Positions 50,671-59,538 of a DNA stretch of 64,000 nt are shown piece after piece (position 1 is the stretch's first letter; each line of letters begins with the position of its first letter). Location of the stretch: NCBI RefSeq assembly GCF_018336155.1, contig NZ_JAGYHF010000012.1, forward strand, positions 170,652-234,651. The letters are read 5' to 3'. Position numbers and translations under genes: made by a program. Below the pieces are notes generated by a model, which searched no databases, was not told the DNA's origin, and worked only from the letters and a program-made list of their open reading frames with translations. This DNA comes from Pseudomonas rustica (GTDB lineage Bacteria; Pseudomonadota; Gammaproteobacteria; Pseudomonadales; Pseudomonadaceae).

Positions 50671-51129
50671 ATGCCTGTTGCGGCAAAAGGATGTGGATTG
50701 AGGAAGGGGCGGTATTCGGAGTCGGGACAGGTTTATCTGCTGACGGTGGTGGTTGATCAGAGATTGCCCGTTTTTTGCGATTTGCAGCTAGGTCGGTTAC
50801 TGGTTCAGCAGTTACGTTTTGCAGAAGAATCAGGATCGGTTCAATCACTAGCTTGGGTCGTCATGCCGGATCACTTGCATTGGCTGGTTGAGCTGAAACA
50901 AGGTTCATTGGCGCAACTGATGTGCCGCGTCAAATCGCGGAGTTGTCGTTCGACCAATCTCAGACGGGGCAGTCAGGGGCGGCTGTGGCAGCGTGGGTAT
51001 TACGATCGGGCATTGCGGCGGGATGAGGACTTGAAAGCGGCTGCGCGGTATATCGTGATGAACCCTTTGCGGGCCGGGTTGGTTGCTCGGTTGGGGGATT
51101 ATCCGTTGTGGGATGCGGTTTGGGTTTGA
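50671..51129 (+). CDS. REP-associated tyrosine transposase (RAYT)
   Basis: A 152-residue Y1-type transposase of the IS200/IS605 superfamily that, in the RAYT group, is linked to REP elements. Metal-binding HLH motif at 68-70 (MPDHLHWLVEL), catalytic Tyr in LWQRGYYDRAL (Tyr110 or 111) and the RAYT block ARYIVMNPLRAGLV (126-139). GGAGGGCAAAGGA precedes the ATG. The gene is bracketed by hairpins of the GTAGGAGCTGCCGAAGGC family, which suggests that this enzyme recognises that family. All core residues are intact. Confidence 0.93.
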   Translation: MPVAAKGCGLRKGRYSESGQVYLLTVVVDQRLPVFCDLQLGRLLVQQLRFAEESGSVQSLAWVVMPDHLHWLVELKQGSLAQLMCRVKSRSCRSTNLRRGSQGRLWQRGYYDRALRRDEDLKAAARYIVMNPLRAGLVARLGDYPLWDAVWV

Positions 51130-51136
51130 AAATCCA

Positions 51137-51206
51137 GATCAAAAGATCGCAGCCTTCGGCAGCTCCTACAGGTACAAATACTCAATGTGCTGCGATCTTT
51201 TGACGT
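51137..51206. repeat. Partial hairpin repeats flanking the RAYT gene (right)
   Basis: GATCAAAAGATCGCAGCCTT then CGGCAGCTCCTAC (51137-51169) is the right half of a full element; a fragment GCTGCGATCTTTTGAC follows at 51190-51205. The left arm is absent. Confidence 0.9.
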
Positions 51207-51210
51207 TGGC

Positions 51211-51972
51211 TTACGCCTGCCCTTTGGCCTGTTGCTCGAGATGCACCTGCAAATCCGGATCGATCTGCAATGCTGCTGCCAGTTCATCCAGATAGCTGCG
51301 TTCGGCATCCTGCTGGTCATCCACGAGCAATACGCTGGACAAATACATTTCGGCCGCGATGGCGGGGTCACCGTTTGCCGACTGGGCGACTTCACTGGCG
51401 TCCAGCGGTTTGGCGACTTCGGCGTCGAGCCATTGCTGCAATTGTGGATCGTCGGTGTGCTTGCCGATTTCTGCGCTGATCAGGTGTTTTTCCGATTCAT
51501 CGATACGCCCGTCTGCCTTGGCCGCTGCGATCAAGGCGCGCAGCACTGCGTGGCTGTGTTCTTCGACGTCCGGCCCCGCGAGCAGGTTGGCCGTTTGTGG
51601 AATCTGTTGTGGCGCCGTGCTGGCCTGGCTGCGTTGCCAGGCTTGATACGCCTGGTACGCCATCATCCCCAGCGACGCCAGTGCCGCGTAATTGGTGCCG
51701 CCGCCGGAACGACTTTGCGTGCCGCCACCCAGCGCGCCACCCAACCCACCACCGCCAGCCGAACCGCCGCCGAGTAATCCACCGAGCAAACCGCCCAGTC
51801 CGCCTAGACCACCGGCAGACCCGCCGCCGCTGGCCGCGCCCGAGCCGCCACCAAGCAGACCACCCAGCAAGCCCCCGAGCCCGCCCAGACCGCCACCGGC
51901 CGAGGCGTTACTTTGTTGTCCCGCCGAGGCCTGGCCTCGCAGCAGTTGTTCGAGTAAATCAGTGGTGTTCAT
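51211..51972 (-). CDS. DUF533 (YebE/TerB-like) protein with Gly-rich N terminus
   Basis: A 253-residue protein. The first 100 residues are dominated by repeats of GGLGGLGGLLGGLLGGG with Ser and Ala between. The C-terminal 130 residues form a TerB-like helical domain (HAVLRALIAAAKADGRIDES, AEMYLSSVLLVDDQQDAERS), with the acidic DGRIDESE loop. The Leu/Gly tract may associate with membrane. GAGGATGAC supports the start at MNTTDLLEQL. E. coli YebE is a related inner-membrane protein. The biochemical role is unknown. Confidence 0.85.
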   Translation of the reverse strand: MNTTDLLEQLLRGQASAGQQSNASAGGGLGGLGGLLGGLLGGGSGAASGGGSAGGLGGLGGLLGGLLGGGSAGGGGLGGALGGGTQSRSGGGTNYAALASLGMMAYQAYQAWQRSQASTAPQQIPQTANLLAGPDVEEHSHAVLRALIAAAKADGRIDESEKHLISAEIGKHTDDPQLQQWLDAEVAKPLDASEVAQSANGDPAIAAEMYLSSVLLVDDQQDAERSYLDELAAALQIDPDLQVHLEQQAKGQA

Positions 51973-52232
51973 GGCGTCATCCTCAGACATTGGCAGTGAC
52001 TGCGTCTGGCAACTCTAGACCCCTGCGGCCATAGCGCCAGCACCGTTTGGCCGACACTCAAGGCCCTCGCCGGTTTGCCCCGGGAATTTTTCCATCGGCC
52101 AGCTAAGATTCAAGGGTGGTGAACCTTATCCCGGCCAGACCGGTCGATAGCTGCAACCCCGACCCGGTTTGCCGGCGCCCTTGCCACTCAAGGGTGATAC
52201 CCGGCTTGCTTCACTTTCTGGAGAACGCCCCC

Positions 52233-52955
52233 GTGATATCGACCGTACACATCGCCAGGCTCAAAGCATGGGGCGCCCATGGTTTTACCGCGACCGGCGT
52301 GGTCACTGCTTTTCTTGCCACCCTCGCCCTGCTGGAAAACCAGCCGACCCATTGCCTGATGTGGCTGGGCGTGGCGCTGATCGTCGACGGCCTCGACGGC
52401 GCCCTCGCGCGCAAGGTTAATGTGCAATCGGTGCTGCCGAGTTTCGACGGCTCGATCCTTGATCTGGTGATCGATTACCTGACCTACGTGTTTATCCCGG
52501 CGCTGTTCATCTATCGCTACATTCCGCTGCCGGATTACACCCTGCTGCTGACCGTGTCGCTGATTCTCGTGTCATCGCTGTTCTGCTTCTGCAACGTCAA
52601 TATGAAGAGCAAAGACAACTACTTTGTCGGGTTTCCGGCAGCGTGGAATGTGGTTGCGTTGTGTTTGTACATCATCGGCCCGGGGCCTTGGATCACGTTT
52701 TTGACGGTGATCGGGCTGGCGCTGTTGACGGTGACTCGGATGAAGTTTTTGCATCCATTCCGCGTGCGCCGGTTTATGCCGATCAACATTGCGGTGACGG
52801 CGATCTGGCTGCTGTGCAGCTTGTCGCTGGTGCTCAATCACCCGGTGATCAACCCGTTGGTGATGGGGTTGTGGTTGCTGATGTCGGCTTACTTTCTGGG
52901 GATCTGCATCTGGCGCACGGCGCTGGAATGGTTTGATCGGGCGCATCAGAAGTAG
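52233..52955 (+). CDS. pcs: Phosphatidylcholine synthase
   Basis: A 240-residue membrane enzyme that joins CDP-diacylglycerol and choline in one step. The CDP-alcohol phosphotransferase motif is present with the longer spacing typical of Pcs: DG-x2-AR at 55-60, then G73, D77 and D81 (FDGSILDLVIDY). About eight hydrophobic helices follow. The GTG start has CTGGAGAACGCC upstream; no ATG is suitably placed. In pseudomonads Pcs requires external choline. It stands alone. Confidence 0.92.
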   Translation: MISTVHIARLKAWGAHGFTATGVVTAFLATLALLENQPTHCLMWLGVALIVDGLDGALARKVNVQSVLPSFDGSILDLVIDYLTYVFIPALFIYRYIPLPDYTLLLTVSLILVSSLFCFCNVNMKSKDNYFVGFPAAWNVVALCLYIIGPGPWITFLTVIGLALLTVTRMKFLHPFRVRRFMPINIAVTAIWLLCSLSLVLNHPVINPLVMGLWLLMSAYFLGICIWRTALEWFDRAHQK

Positions 52956-52982
52956 ATATTGCAGACCATCACAAATCCAAAT

Positions 52983-53070
52983 GTGGGAGCGGGCTTGCTC
53001 GCGAAAGCGGTGTTTCAGTCGACTGATGTGGAGACTGATTCGCCGCCTTCGCGAGCAAGCCCGCTCCCAC
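52983..53070. repeat. REP pair
   Basis: GTGGGAGCGGGCTTGCTCGCGAAAG faces CCTTCGCGAGCAAGCCCGCTCCCAC. Confidence 0.95.
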
Positions 53071-53107
53071 ACTTTGATCTCCATGGGTCTCTGAATGAGG
53101 GTGCGGG

Positions 53108-53920
53108 TCAGCGTTTGCTGATCACCACCTCCAGATACTCACTCGGCACCACCAGCGAATCCTCTCCTGCTCGATTCATACGATTGAGCAAATCCGCCAG
53201 ATCACTTTCCAGCGCCTGCCCACTCTCCGGCGGCAGCGCGGCGAACGCTTTGTGCACCGGCCCGTACCAATGGCGGAAGATATCGATAAAGTGCGCCGCC
53301 GAGCGATAGCGGAAATTGAACTCGCGGCGTGTTACCTGCACGACAAAATCGTGATCATCGAAATGCTCATGCAGCCACGCTTCCGTGCCCCAGTTCGACG
53401 GTGGCTGGGCGATCGCTGGGGGCGGCACATGCCGGCCGAGGGTTTTGAACATCTGGCCGACGAAACCTTCCGGCGTCCAGTTGGCCAGACCGATCCGTCC
53501 ACCTCGGCGACAGACCCGACCCAGCTCAGCGGCCGCTTTGTCCTGATCCGGAGCAAACATCACGCCGAACGTCGACAGCACCGCGTCGTAACTCTCATCT
53601 TCGAACGGCAGATCCTCGGCGTCGGCGACTTGAAAAGTCACGTCAAGATGTTCGGCGCGCGCCCGATCCTGTCCACGTTCCAACAGCGCTGCGACGTAAT
53701 CGGTGGACGTCACCAACGCACCCCGCCGCGCCGCCGCCAGTGTGGCATTGCCATTGCCGGCAGCGACGTCCAGCACCTCTTCATCGCAACGTAGATCACA
53801 GGCTTCGGCGAGGTTTTCGCCGACGATTTGCAGGGTGGTGCCGATCACGGCGTAATCGCCACTGGCCCAGGCGACCTTCTGGCGTTCTTTCAAGGCAGTC
53901 AGATCAATCGGTGCAGTCAT
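53108..53920 (-). CDS. SAM-dependent methyltransferase (UbiE/Methyltransf_11 type)
   Basis: A 270-residue class I methyltransferase. Motif I VLDVAAGNGNATLAAARRG around 64-82, then VTSTDYVAALLERG, QVADAEDLPFEDESYDAVLSTFGVMFAPD (motif II/III). The C-terminal third is family-specific and may shape a small-molecule site. ATG at 53920 follows GGAGCTCGAATTC; the longer open frame upstream has no ribosome site. The substrate is unknown. It is a single gene. Confidence 0.85.
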   Translation of the reverse strand: MTAPIDLTALKERQKVAWASGDYAVIGTTLQIVGENLAEACDLRCDEEVLDVAAGNGNATLAAARRGALVTSTDYVAALLERGQDRARAEHLDVTFQVADAEDLPFEDESYDAVLSTFGVMFAPDQDKAAAELGRVCRRGGRIGLANWTPEGFVGQMFKTLGRHVPPPAIAQPPSNWGTEAWLHEHFDDHDFVVQVTRREFNFRYRSAAHFIDIFRHWYGPVHKAFAALPPESGQALESDLADLLNRMNRAGEDSLVVPSEYLEVVISKR

Positions 53921-54160
53921 GAATTCGAGCTCCGCTGCGTTCTTGTTATGGACATAGAAAACCGGGCCGGCAGTGACCCCGCTCAATCACTATCGCGCCG
54001 CGTCTGCCTGGCGTCCCGGCCAATCGTCCGGCAACCCGTCAAAACCGCTGCTTTGCCGATGAATGGTGGAAATCTGTAAAGCCGCTGCAACAGCCTCGGG
54101 ATTGCCAGCGGCGGTGGATTGGTTTTTGATGCACGACCGCCTCTGGAACGGACTCGACCG

Positions 54161-54622
54161 ATGTCACTGCAAATCGATTGGCTCGCACATCACATGCAAC
54201 ACAGCGACCGCTATGCCAAATGGATTCATCAGCAATTTCACTACGAATATACGCATCAACCACTGGCCGATTGGCAGCGTGAATTTGCTCAAGGGCAAAG
54301 CAATGGTGAATGGTCGTGCCTGATTGCTATCGACGGCGAACGGCTGGTCGGCGGTGCGGCCTTGGCCCGCGATGATCTGGCCCATCGGCCGGATCTCGGC
54401 CCGTGGCTGGCCTGCGTGTTCGTCAGCCCCGAGGCGCGCGGGCAAGGCTTGGCGGAGCGTTTGATTGACGGGATTTGTCAGGAGGCGAAGGACTGCGGGT
54501 TTGCGCGCTTGTACCTGCACACCCAATCCAAGCAGGACTACTACGCCAAACGCGGCTGGCAAGTGATGGAACGCTTCCGCGCGTGGGACAGTGAACACGC
54601 GCTGATGGCCCGCGACCTCTAA
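54161..54622 (+). CDS. GNAT-family N-acetyltransferase
   Basis: A 153-residue acetyltransferase. The acetyl-CoA pyrophosphate loop is SPEARGQGLAERLID (about 88-102), preceded by LACVFV. The C-terminal YLHTQSKQDYYAKRGWQVM contains the usual Tyr near the thiol. MSLQIDWLAHHM is taken as start, with GGAACGGA upstream. The acceptor substrate cannot be told. Confidence 0.85.
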   Translation: MSLQIDWLAHHMQHSDRYAKWIHQQFHYEYTHQPLADWQREFAQGQSNGEWSCLIAIDGERLVGGAALARDDLAHRPDLGPWLACVFVSPEARGQGLAERLIDGICQEAKDCGFARLYLHTQSKQDYYAKRGWQVMERFRAWDSEHALMARDL

Positions 54623-54639
54623 AACACACCCCTTGCCCT

Positions 54640-54738
54640 GTAGGAGCTGACGAGTGAAACGAGGCTGCGATCTTTTGATCTTAAAAATCAGCATCAAAAT
54701 CAAAAGATCGCAGCCTCGTTTCACTCGACAGCTCCTAC
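54640..54738. repeat. Hairpin repeat, GTAGGAGCTGACGAGTGAAACGAGGCTG variant
   Basis: GTAGGAGCTGACGAGTGAAA then CGAGGCTGCGATCTTTTGATC, and a full inverse ending TCGACAGCTCCTAC. It is the parent of the right arm at 38968-39059. Confidence 0.95.
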
Positions 54739-54871
54739 ACTCATTTATACCCAGTCGAGGGGGCCGCAGGGCGCAGCGAACGCCCTGCCCGAATCCCCGA
54801 CCACCGCCCGGTGGCGCATGCCTCGACCGTCAACGCCGCCGGACTGTGATCCTGTTTCAGGAGCACACACA

Positions 54872-55918
54872 ATGGACGAGGCCCGACTCAACGACTTCAT
54901 GGGCAAACTGGTCAACGACATGGGCGGCGCGGCGATGCTGGCCAATGTCATCGTCGGCGAAGAGCTCGGGCTGTACCGGGCGATGGCCGACAGCCAACCA
55001 ATCAGCCCCGAAGCCCTCGCCGCAAAAACCACCTGCAACCCACGTCTGGTGCGCGAATGGCTCAGCGCCCACGCGGCGTCCGGCTACATGGAGCACCTCG
55101 ACGGCCAATTCCGCTTGCCGGAAGAACAGGCACTGGCGCTGGCCGTGGAAGATTCGCCGGTATACGTCGCCGGCGGACTGGGCGTGGTGGCATCGTTTTT
55201 CCACGACAAAGACAAACTGGTCAAAGCCATGCGCGGCAACGGCGCCCTGCCCTGGGGCGATCACCATCCGTGCATGTTCACCGGCACCGAGCGCTTCTTT
55301 CGGCCCGGCTATAAAGGCCACTTGATCGCCGAATGGCTGCCGGCGCTGGACGGCGTGGTCGCAAAACTGGAGGCCGGCGCCAAAGTTGCTGATGTCGGCT
55401 GCGGACACGGCGCCTCGACGGTGATCATGGCGCAGGCGTTTCCCAATTCTCGTTTTGTCGGTTTCGACTACCACGCGCCGTCGATTACCGTCGCCACTCA
55501 GCGCGCTGAAGAAGGTGGCGTCAGCAGTCGGGCGACGTTTTTTCAGGGCACCGCGAAAAGTTATCCGGGCAATGACTATGACCTGATCTGCTATTTCGAC
55601 TGCCTGCACGACATGGGCGACCCGGTCGGTGCTGCGCGGCATGCCTACGATTCGTTGAAGGATGACGGCACGGTGCTGCTGGTCGAGCCATTCGCCAACG
55701 ATACGCTGGACGACAACATCAATCCGGTCGGGCGGTTGTTTTACGCGGCGTCGACGTTTATTTGCACGCCGAATTCGTTGTCGCAGGAGGTGGGTTTGGG
55801 TCTCGGTGCGCAGGCTGGGGAATTGCGTTTGCGCAAAGTATTTACCGAGGCAGGTTTCAAGCATTTTCGCCGCGCCACACAGACACCGTTCAACCTGATA
55901 CTGGAGGCGCGTAAATAA
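54872..55918 (+). CDS. SAM-dependent methyltransferase with N-terminal winged helix
   Basis: A 348-residue methyltransferase. The first 90 residues form an O-methyltransferase-like dimerisation/winged-helix domain (ISPEALAAKTTCNPRLVREW, ASGYMEHLDGQFRLPEEQ). Motif I is KVADVGCGHGASTVIMAQAF around 172-191, then FVGFDYHAPSI and CYFDCLHDMGDPVGAARHAY. The architecture matches the Rv2258c-type group, which methylates unknown small molecules. AGGAGCACACACA is the ribosome site. It lies 60 bp upstream of the sirtuin gene on the same strand. Confidence 0.87.
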   Translation: MDEARLNDFMGKLVNDMGGAAMLANVIVGEELGLYRAMADSQPISPEALAAKTTCNPRLVREWLSAHAASGYMEHLDGQFRLPEEQALALAVEDSPVYVAGGLGVVASFFHDKDKLVKAMRGNGALPWGDHHPCMFTGTERFFRPGYKGHLIAEWLPALDGVVAKLEAGAKVADVGCGHGASTVIMAQAFPNSRFVGFDYHAPSITVATQRAEEGGVSSRATFFQGTAKSYPGNDYDLICYFDCLHDMGDPVGAARHAYDSLKDDGTVLLVEPFANDTLDDNINPVGRLFYAASTFICTPNSLSQEVGLGLGAQAGELRLRKVFTEAGFKHFRRATQTPFNLILEARK

Positions 55919-55978
55919 CCCGGCCAGAAAAGTCAGTGCTAACCTGCATGTCATCCTCCAGCCTTCGGAGCGCTTGCC

Positions 55979-56821
55979 ATGCTCGACAGCCCGACCCGCG
56001 AACACCTCGACACGCTGCAACAGGCGATGGCCGATGGCGATTTTCTGGTGCTGACCGGTGCCGGCATCAGCACGCCTTCGGGCATCCCCGATTACCGCGA
56101 CAGCGACGGTGTGCGCCGGGGCCGGCAGCCGATGATGTATCAGGAATTCCTCGCCGCCCCGGAGTCACGCCGCCGCTACTGGGCGCGGGCGATGCTGGGT
56201 TGGCCGCGAGTGCGTCAGGCGCGGCCGAATCCTGCGCACGAGGCGCTGGCCACGTTACAAAGTCACGGGCGAATCAGCGGACTGATCACGCAAAACGTCG
56301 ACACCCTGCACGATCAGGCCGGCAGTCACGATGTCATCGAACTGCACGGCAGCCTGCACCGAGTGTTGTGTCTGGATTGCGCCCAACGCAGCGAGCGCGA
56401 CGCCATTCAGCAGGTGATGGAAGCGCAGAACCCGTATCTGGCCGGCGTCGATGCGGTGCAGGCACCCGATGGCGATACCCTGCTCGACCCGGCGTTTGAA
56501 GCACGCTTTCAATCGCCGCGCTGCCCGCATTGCGACAGCGAACGGCTGAAACCGGATGTGGTGTTTTTCGGCGAAAACGTCGCGGCCCATACGGCGGCCC
56601 GGGCGATGGCCGCAGCGGAAAGTGCTGCGGGCTTGCTGGTGGTGGGTTCGTCGTTGATGGCGTATTCAGCGTTTCGCTTGTGCCGGGTGATCGCGGATCG
56701 GGGTAAACCGTTGATTGCGATTAATCTGGGCAAGACGCGAGCGGATGATTTGCTCGATCTGAAAATCGAAGCGTCTTGCGAACAGGTTTTGCCCCTGCTG
56801 ACACAAAACCTGACTCCCTGA
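55979..56821 (+). CDS. NAD-dependent protein deacetylase (sirtuin)
   Basis: A 280-residue Sir2-family enzyme. NAD-binding GAGIS (27-31) and QNVD (105-108), catalytic His123 in ELHGSLH, and the zinc Cys pairs C131-x2-C134 and C182-x2-C185. DVVFFGENV is the typical loop after the zinc module. It removes acyl groups from protein lysines using NAD. The DSDGVRRG segment replaces the class III Tyr/Arg desuccinylase motif, so I do not infer desuccinylase activity. It may be co-transcribed with the preceding methyltransferase. Confidence 0.92.
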   Translation: MLDSPTREHLDTLQQAMADGDFLVLTGAGISTPSGIPDYRDSDGVRRGRQPMMYQEFLAAPESRRRYWARAMLGWPRVRQARPNPAHEALATLQSHGRISGLITQNVDTLHDQAGSHDVIELHGSLHRVLCLDCAQRSERDAIQQVMEAQNPYLAGVDAVQAPDGDTLLDPAFEARFQSPRCPHCDSERLKPDVVFFGENVAAHTAARAMAAAESAAGLLVVGSSLMAYSAFRLCRVIADRGKPLIAINLGKTRADDLLDLKIEASCEQVLPLLTQNLTP

Positions 56822-56837
56822 CACCGCATTTCCCCCT

Positions 56838-56861
56838 GTGGGAGCGGGCTTGCTCGCGAAG
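56838..56861. repeat. Single REP
   Basis: GTGGGAGCGGGCTTGCTCGCGAAG, no partner arm nearby. Confidence 0.9.
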
Positions 56862-56902
56862 GCGTTCTGTCAGCCAAAATCCCCTTCACTGACACACCGC
56901 CT

Positions 56903-56979
56903 GTAGGAGCTGCCGAAGGCTGCGATCTTTTGATTTTGTCTTAAAGATCAAAAGATCGCAGCCTTCGGCAGCTCCTACA
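56903..56979. repeat. Hairpin repeat, GTAGGAGCTGCCGAAGGCTG family
   Basis: Complete inverted repeat between the convergent sirtuin and LysR genes. Confidence 0.95.
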
Positions 56980-56990
56980 CGGGATGCGTT

Positions 56991-57872
56991 TCAGGCATAG
57001 TTTTCCTGCTGGAGAATATCGAACAACGCCTGCGCCGCCGCCGAGCGCTCGTTCCCCGGTTCCGTCAGCACACCAATCGCCCGCTCCACTGAATCAATCA
57101 ACGTCAGGCAATGCGCACCCAGTTCCTGCATCTGCTCGACACACAACGCCGGCACCGCGCTCACTCCCAACCCACTGGCTACCATGCGTCCCACCGTCGC
57201 CAGTTGATGACTCTCAAACTCCACCGGCAATTTCATCCCGCGCGCCTGCAAGTGTTCTTCAAGCATCACCCGCACCGTCGACGGCCGTTGCAAGGTAATG
57301 AACGGCTCCTGCAACAATGTCTGCCAATCGATCTCGGTACGCCCGGCCAGCGGCGAATCCTTCGGCACCACGGCGACGAAGCGATCCATATACAGCGGCG
57401 TGAAGGTCATCGAGGTGTTCTGCATCGGCTCGAACGCCACGCCCAACTCGACCTGACGATCGCGCACCATCTCCAGCACTTGCTCGTTGATCACGTCGTT
57501 GACCGTGACGTTGACGTTCGGATAGCGCGCACGAAACGTCTTGAGGATCGGCGGCAGCAAGTTGCCGGCAAACGACGGCATCGCCGCCAGCGTCACGCGC
57601 CCGCGTTGCAGGCTGAAGCGCTGGCGCATTTCGTCTTCGGCGTTGTCCCAATCGGCGATCAGCCGTCGCGCCAATGGCAGCAGCGATTCACCCTCCGGGG
57701 TCAGCGCGACGTTGCGTGTGTTGCGGCTGAACAGGCGCCCGCCCAAACCTTCTTCCAAAGCTTTGATGGTCAGGCTCAACGCCGATTGCGACAGGTGCAG
57801 CCGCTCGCAGGCCACGGCGAAACTGAGGCTCTGCGCCACGGCAAGAAAAGCGCGGATCTGTTTGATGGTCAT
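56991..57872 (-). CDS. dhcR: LysR-family regulator, DhcR-like
   Basis: A 293-residue LysR protein: MTIKQIRAFLAVAQSLSFAV, helix-turn-helix ACERLHLSQSALSLTIKALEEGLGGRLFSR, and the effector domain. It is divergent from a CoA-transferase A/B and thiolase operon, the same order as dhcR-dhcA-dhcB-atoB of P. aeruginosa (PA1998-PA2001), where DhcR activates dehydrocarnitine catabolism. The symbol is given on gene order and family; sequence identity was not computed. Confidence 0.82.
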   Translation of the reverse strand: MTIKQIRAFLAVAQSLSFAVACERLHLSQSALSLTIKALEEGLGGRLFSRNTRNVALTPEGESLLPLARRLIADWDNAEDEMRQRFSLQRGRVTLAAMPSFAGNLLPPILKTFRARYPNVNVTVNDVINEQVLEMVRDRQVELGVAFEPMQNTSMTFTPLYMDRFVAVVPKDSPLAGRTEIDWQTLLQEPFITLQRPSTVRVMLEEHLQARGMKLPVEFESHQLATVGRMVASGLGVSAVPALCVEQMQELGAHCLTLIDSVERAIGVLTEPGNERSAAAQALFDILQQENYA

Positions 57873-57905
57873 AATAAAGCCTCTGAGCATGAAGCCCGAT
57901 GCATG

Positions 57906-58005
57906 ATCGTTCCCTCGCTCCGCGTGGGAATGCAGCCCGTGACGCTCTGCGTCACTGGACGCGGAGCGTCCATGGAGGCGCTACCACGCGAAGCGTGGGA
58001 ACGAT
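57906..58005. repeat. Inverted repeat, ATCGTTCCCACGCTCCGCGTGGGAA family
   Basis: Second copy of the element at 23721; it lies within the dhcR-dhcA promoter region, so it may separate the two promoters. The remaining 130 bases up to dhcA are AT-rich. Confidence 0.92.
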
Positions 58006-58138
58006 CAGCCATAACGTGGTGATTATTGAGCTTTATCAATCAATCAACCTTAAAAATCAACTTAACAAATATATCCCCCAGCGCGACACTCCAACCATTC
58101 GGCTAGCCAGCCGCCCGCAAATAATAAAAGAGGTGCAT

Positions 58139-58837
58139 ATGGCAGGTTTCGACAAGCGCGTGAGTTCTTACGAGGAAGCCCTGGCCGGGCTTGAGGACGG
58201 CATGACCGTCATCGCCGGCGGCTTTGGTCTGTGCGGCATTCCGGAAAACCTGATCGCCGAGATCAAACGCAAGGGCACCCGCGACCTCACCGTCGTCTCC
58301 AACAACTGCGGCGTCGACGGCTTTGGCCTTGGCGTGCTGCTCACCGATCGCCAGATCAGCAAAGTGATCGCCTCCTACGTCGGCGAAAACAAGCTGTTCG
58401 AAGAGCAACTGCTCAAAGGCGAAATCGAAGTCATCCTGACCCCGCAAGGCACCCTCGCTGAAAAAATGCGCGCGGGCGGCGCCGGCATTCCGGCCTTCTT
58501 CACCGCCACCGGCGTCGGCACTCCAGTTGCCGATGGCAAGGAAGTGCGTGAGTTCAAGGGCCGCAAGTACCTGATGGAAGAATCCATCACCGGCGACTTC
58601 GCCATCGTCAAAGGCTGGAAAGCCGACCATTTCGGTAACGTCGTTTACCGTCACACCGCGCAGAACTTCAACCCGCTGGCCGCCACCGCCGGCAAGATCA
58701 CCGTGGTCGAAGTCGAAGAAATCGTCGAACCCGGCGAGCTGGATCCGACGCAGATTCACACCCCGGGCATCTACGTCGATCGGGTCATTTGCGGCACGTT
58801 CGAAAAACGCATCGAACAGCGCACCATCCGCAAATAA
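58139..58837 (+). CDS. dhcA: 3-oxoacid CoA-transferase subunit A (dehydrocarnitine/acetoacetate)
   Basis: A 232-residue alpha subunit. VIAGGFGLCGIPENLIAEIK and NNCGVDGFGLGVLLTDRQI are the class I CoA-transferase signatures, and KYLMEESITGDFAIVKGWKAD follows. It carries CoA to a 3-oxoacid; in P. aeruginosa DhcAB acts on 3-dehydrocarnitine. AAGAGGTGCAT precedes the ATG; the open frame upstream includes no coding pattern. It heads an operon with subunit B 24 bases downstream. Confidence 0.9.
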   Translation: MAGFDKRVSSYEEALAGLEDGMTVIAGGFGLCGIPENLIAEIKRKGTRDLTVVSNNCGVDGFGLGVLLTDRQISKVIASYVGENKLFEEQLLKGEIEVILTPQGTLAEKMRAGGAGIPAFFTATGVGTPVADGKEVREFKGRKYLMEESITGDFAIVKGWKADHFGNVVYRHTAQNFNPLAATAGKITVVEVEEIVEPGELDPTQIHTPGIYVDRVICGTFEKRIEQRTIRK

Positions 58838-58861
58838 TTCAGGCTGACGGAGAATAACAAC

Positions 58862-59527
58862 ATGGCACTTTCCCGCGAACAAATGGCTCAGCGCGTCGCC
58901 CGCGAAATGCAGGACGGCTTCTACGTGAACCTCGGCATCGGCATTCCGACCCTGGTCGCCAACTACATCCCCGAAGGCATGGAAGTCATGCTGCAATCGG
59001 AAAACGGCCTGCTCGGCATGGGCCCGTTTCCGACTGAAGAAACCATCGATGCCGACATGATCAACGCCGGCAAACAGACCGTGACGGCACGCATCGGCGC
59101 GTCGATTTTCAACTCCGCCGAATCCTTCGCGATGATCCGCGGTGGCCACGTCGACCTGACCGTGCTCGGCGCGTTCGAAGTCGACGTCGAGGGCAACATC
59201 GCTTCGTGGATGATCCCCGGCAAACTGGTCAAGGGCATGGGCGGCGCGATGGATCTGGTGGCCGGAGCCGACAACATTATCGTGATCATGACCCACGCCT
59301 CCAAGGACGGTGAGTCCAAGCTGCTGTCCAAATGCAGCCTGCCGTTGACCGGCGCCGGTTGCATCAAGCGTGTGCTGACCGACCTCGCCTACCTGGAAAT
59401 CGAAAATGGCGCTTTTGTCCTCAAGGAACGCGCACCTGGCGTCAGCGTCGAGGAAATCGTCGCCAAAACCGCTGGTAAACTGATCGTCCCGGATCACATA
59501 CCGGAAATGCAGTTCGCTGCCGAGTGA
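58862..59527 (+). CDS. dhcB: 3-oxoacid CoA-transferase subunit B
   Basis: A 221-residue beta subunit bearing the catalytic Glu in LQSENGLLGMGPFPTEE (the SENG motif, about residue 51). MAQRVAREMQDGFYVNLGIG and GGHVDLTVLGAFEVD are further family blocks. It pairs with subunit A to form the active enzyme. GACGGAGAATAACA is the ribosome site. Its end is 11 bases from the thiolase start. Confidence 0.92.
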   Translation: MALSREQMAQRVAREMQDGFYVNLGIGIPTLVANYIPEGMEVMLQSENGLLGMGPFPTEETIDADMINAGKQTVTARIGASIFNSAESFAMIRGGHVDLTVLGAFEVDVEGNIASWMIPGKLVKGMGGAMDLVAGADNIIVIMTHASKDGESKLLSKCSLPLTGAGCIKRVLTDLAYLEIENGAFVLKERAPGVSVEEIVAKTAGKLIVPDHIPEMQFAAE

Positions 59528-59538
59528 GGAATTCGAAA

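Noticed and set aside
50183..50701. Forward frame containing the tandem repeat as an ETDETD/ETAETA protein tract
   Set aside because: It has no ribosome site, runs through a hairpin repeat, and overlaps the promoter region of the leftward operon. The 9-bp period keeps any frame open.
55979..56821. Desuccinylase-type (class III) sirtuin
   Set aside because: The Tyr and Arg pair that marks CobB-type desuccinylases is not visible at the expected place, so a specific acyl preference is not claimed.
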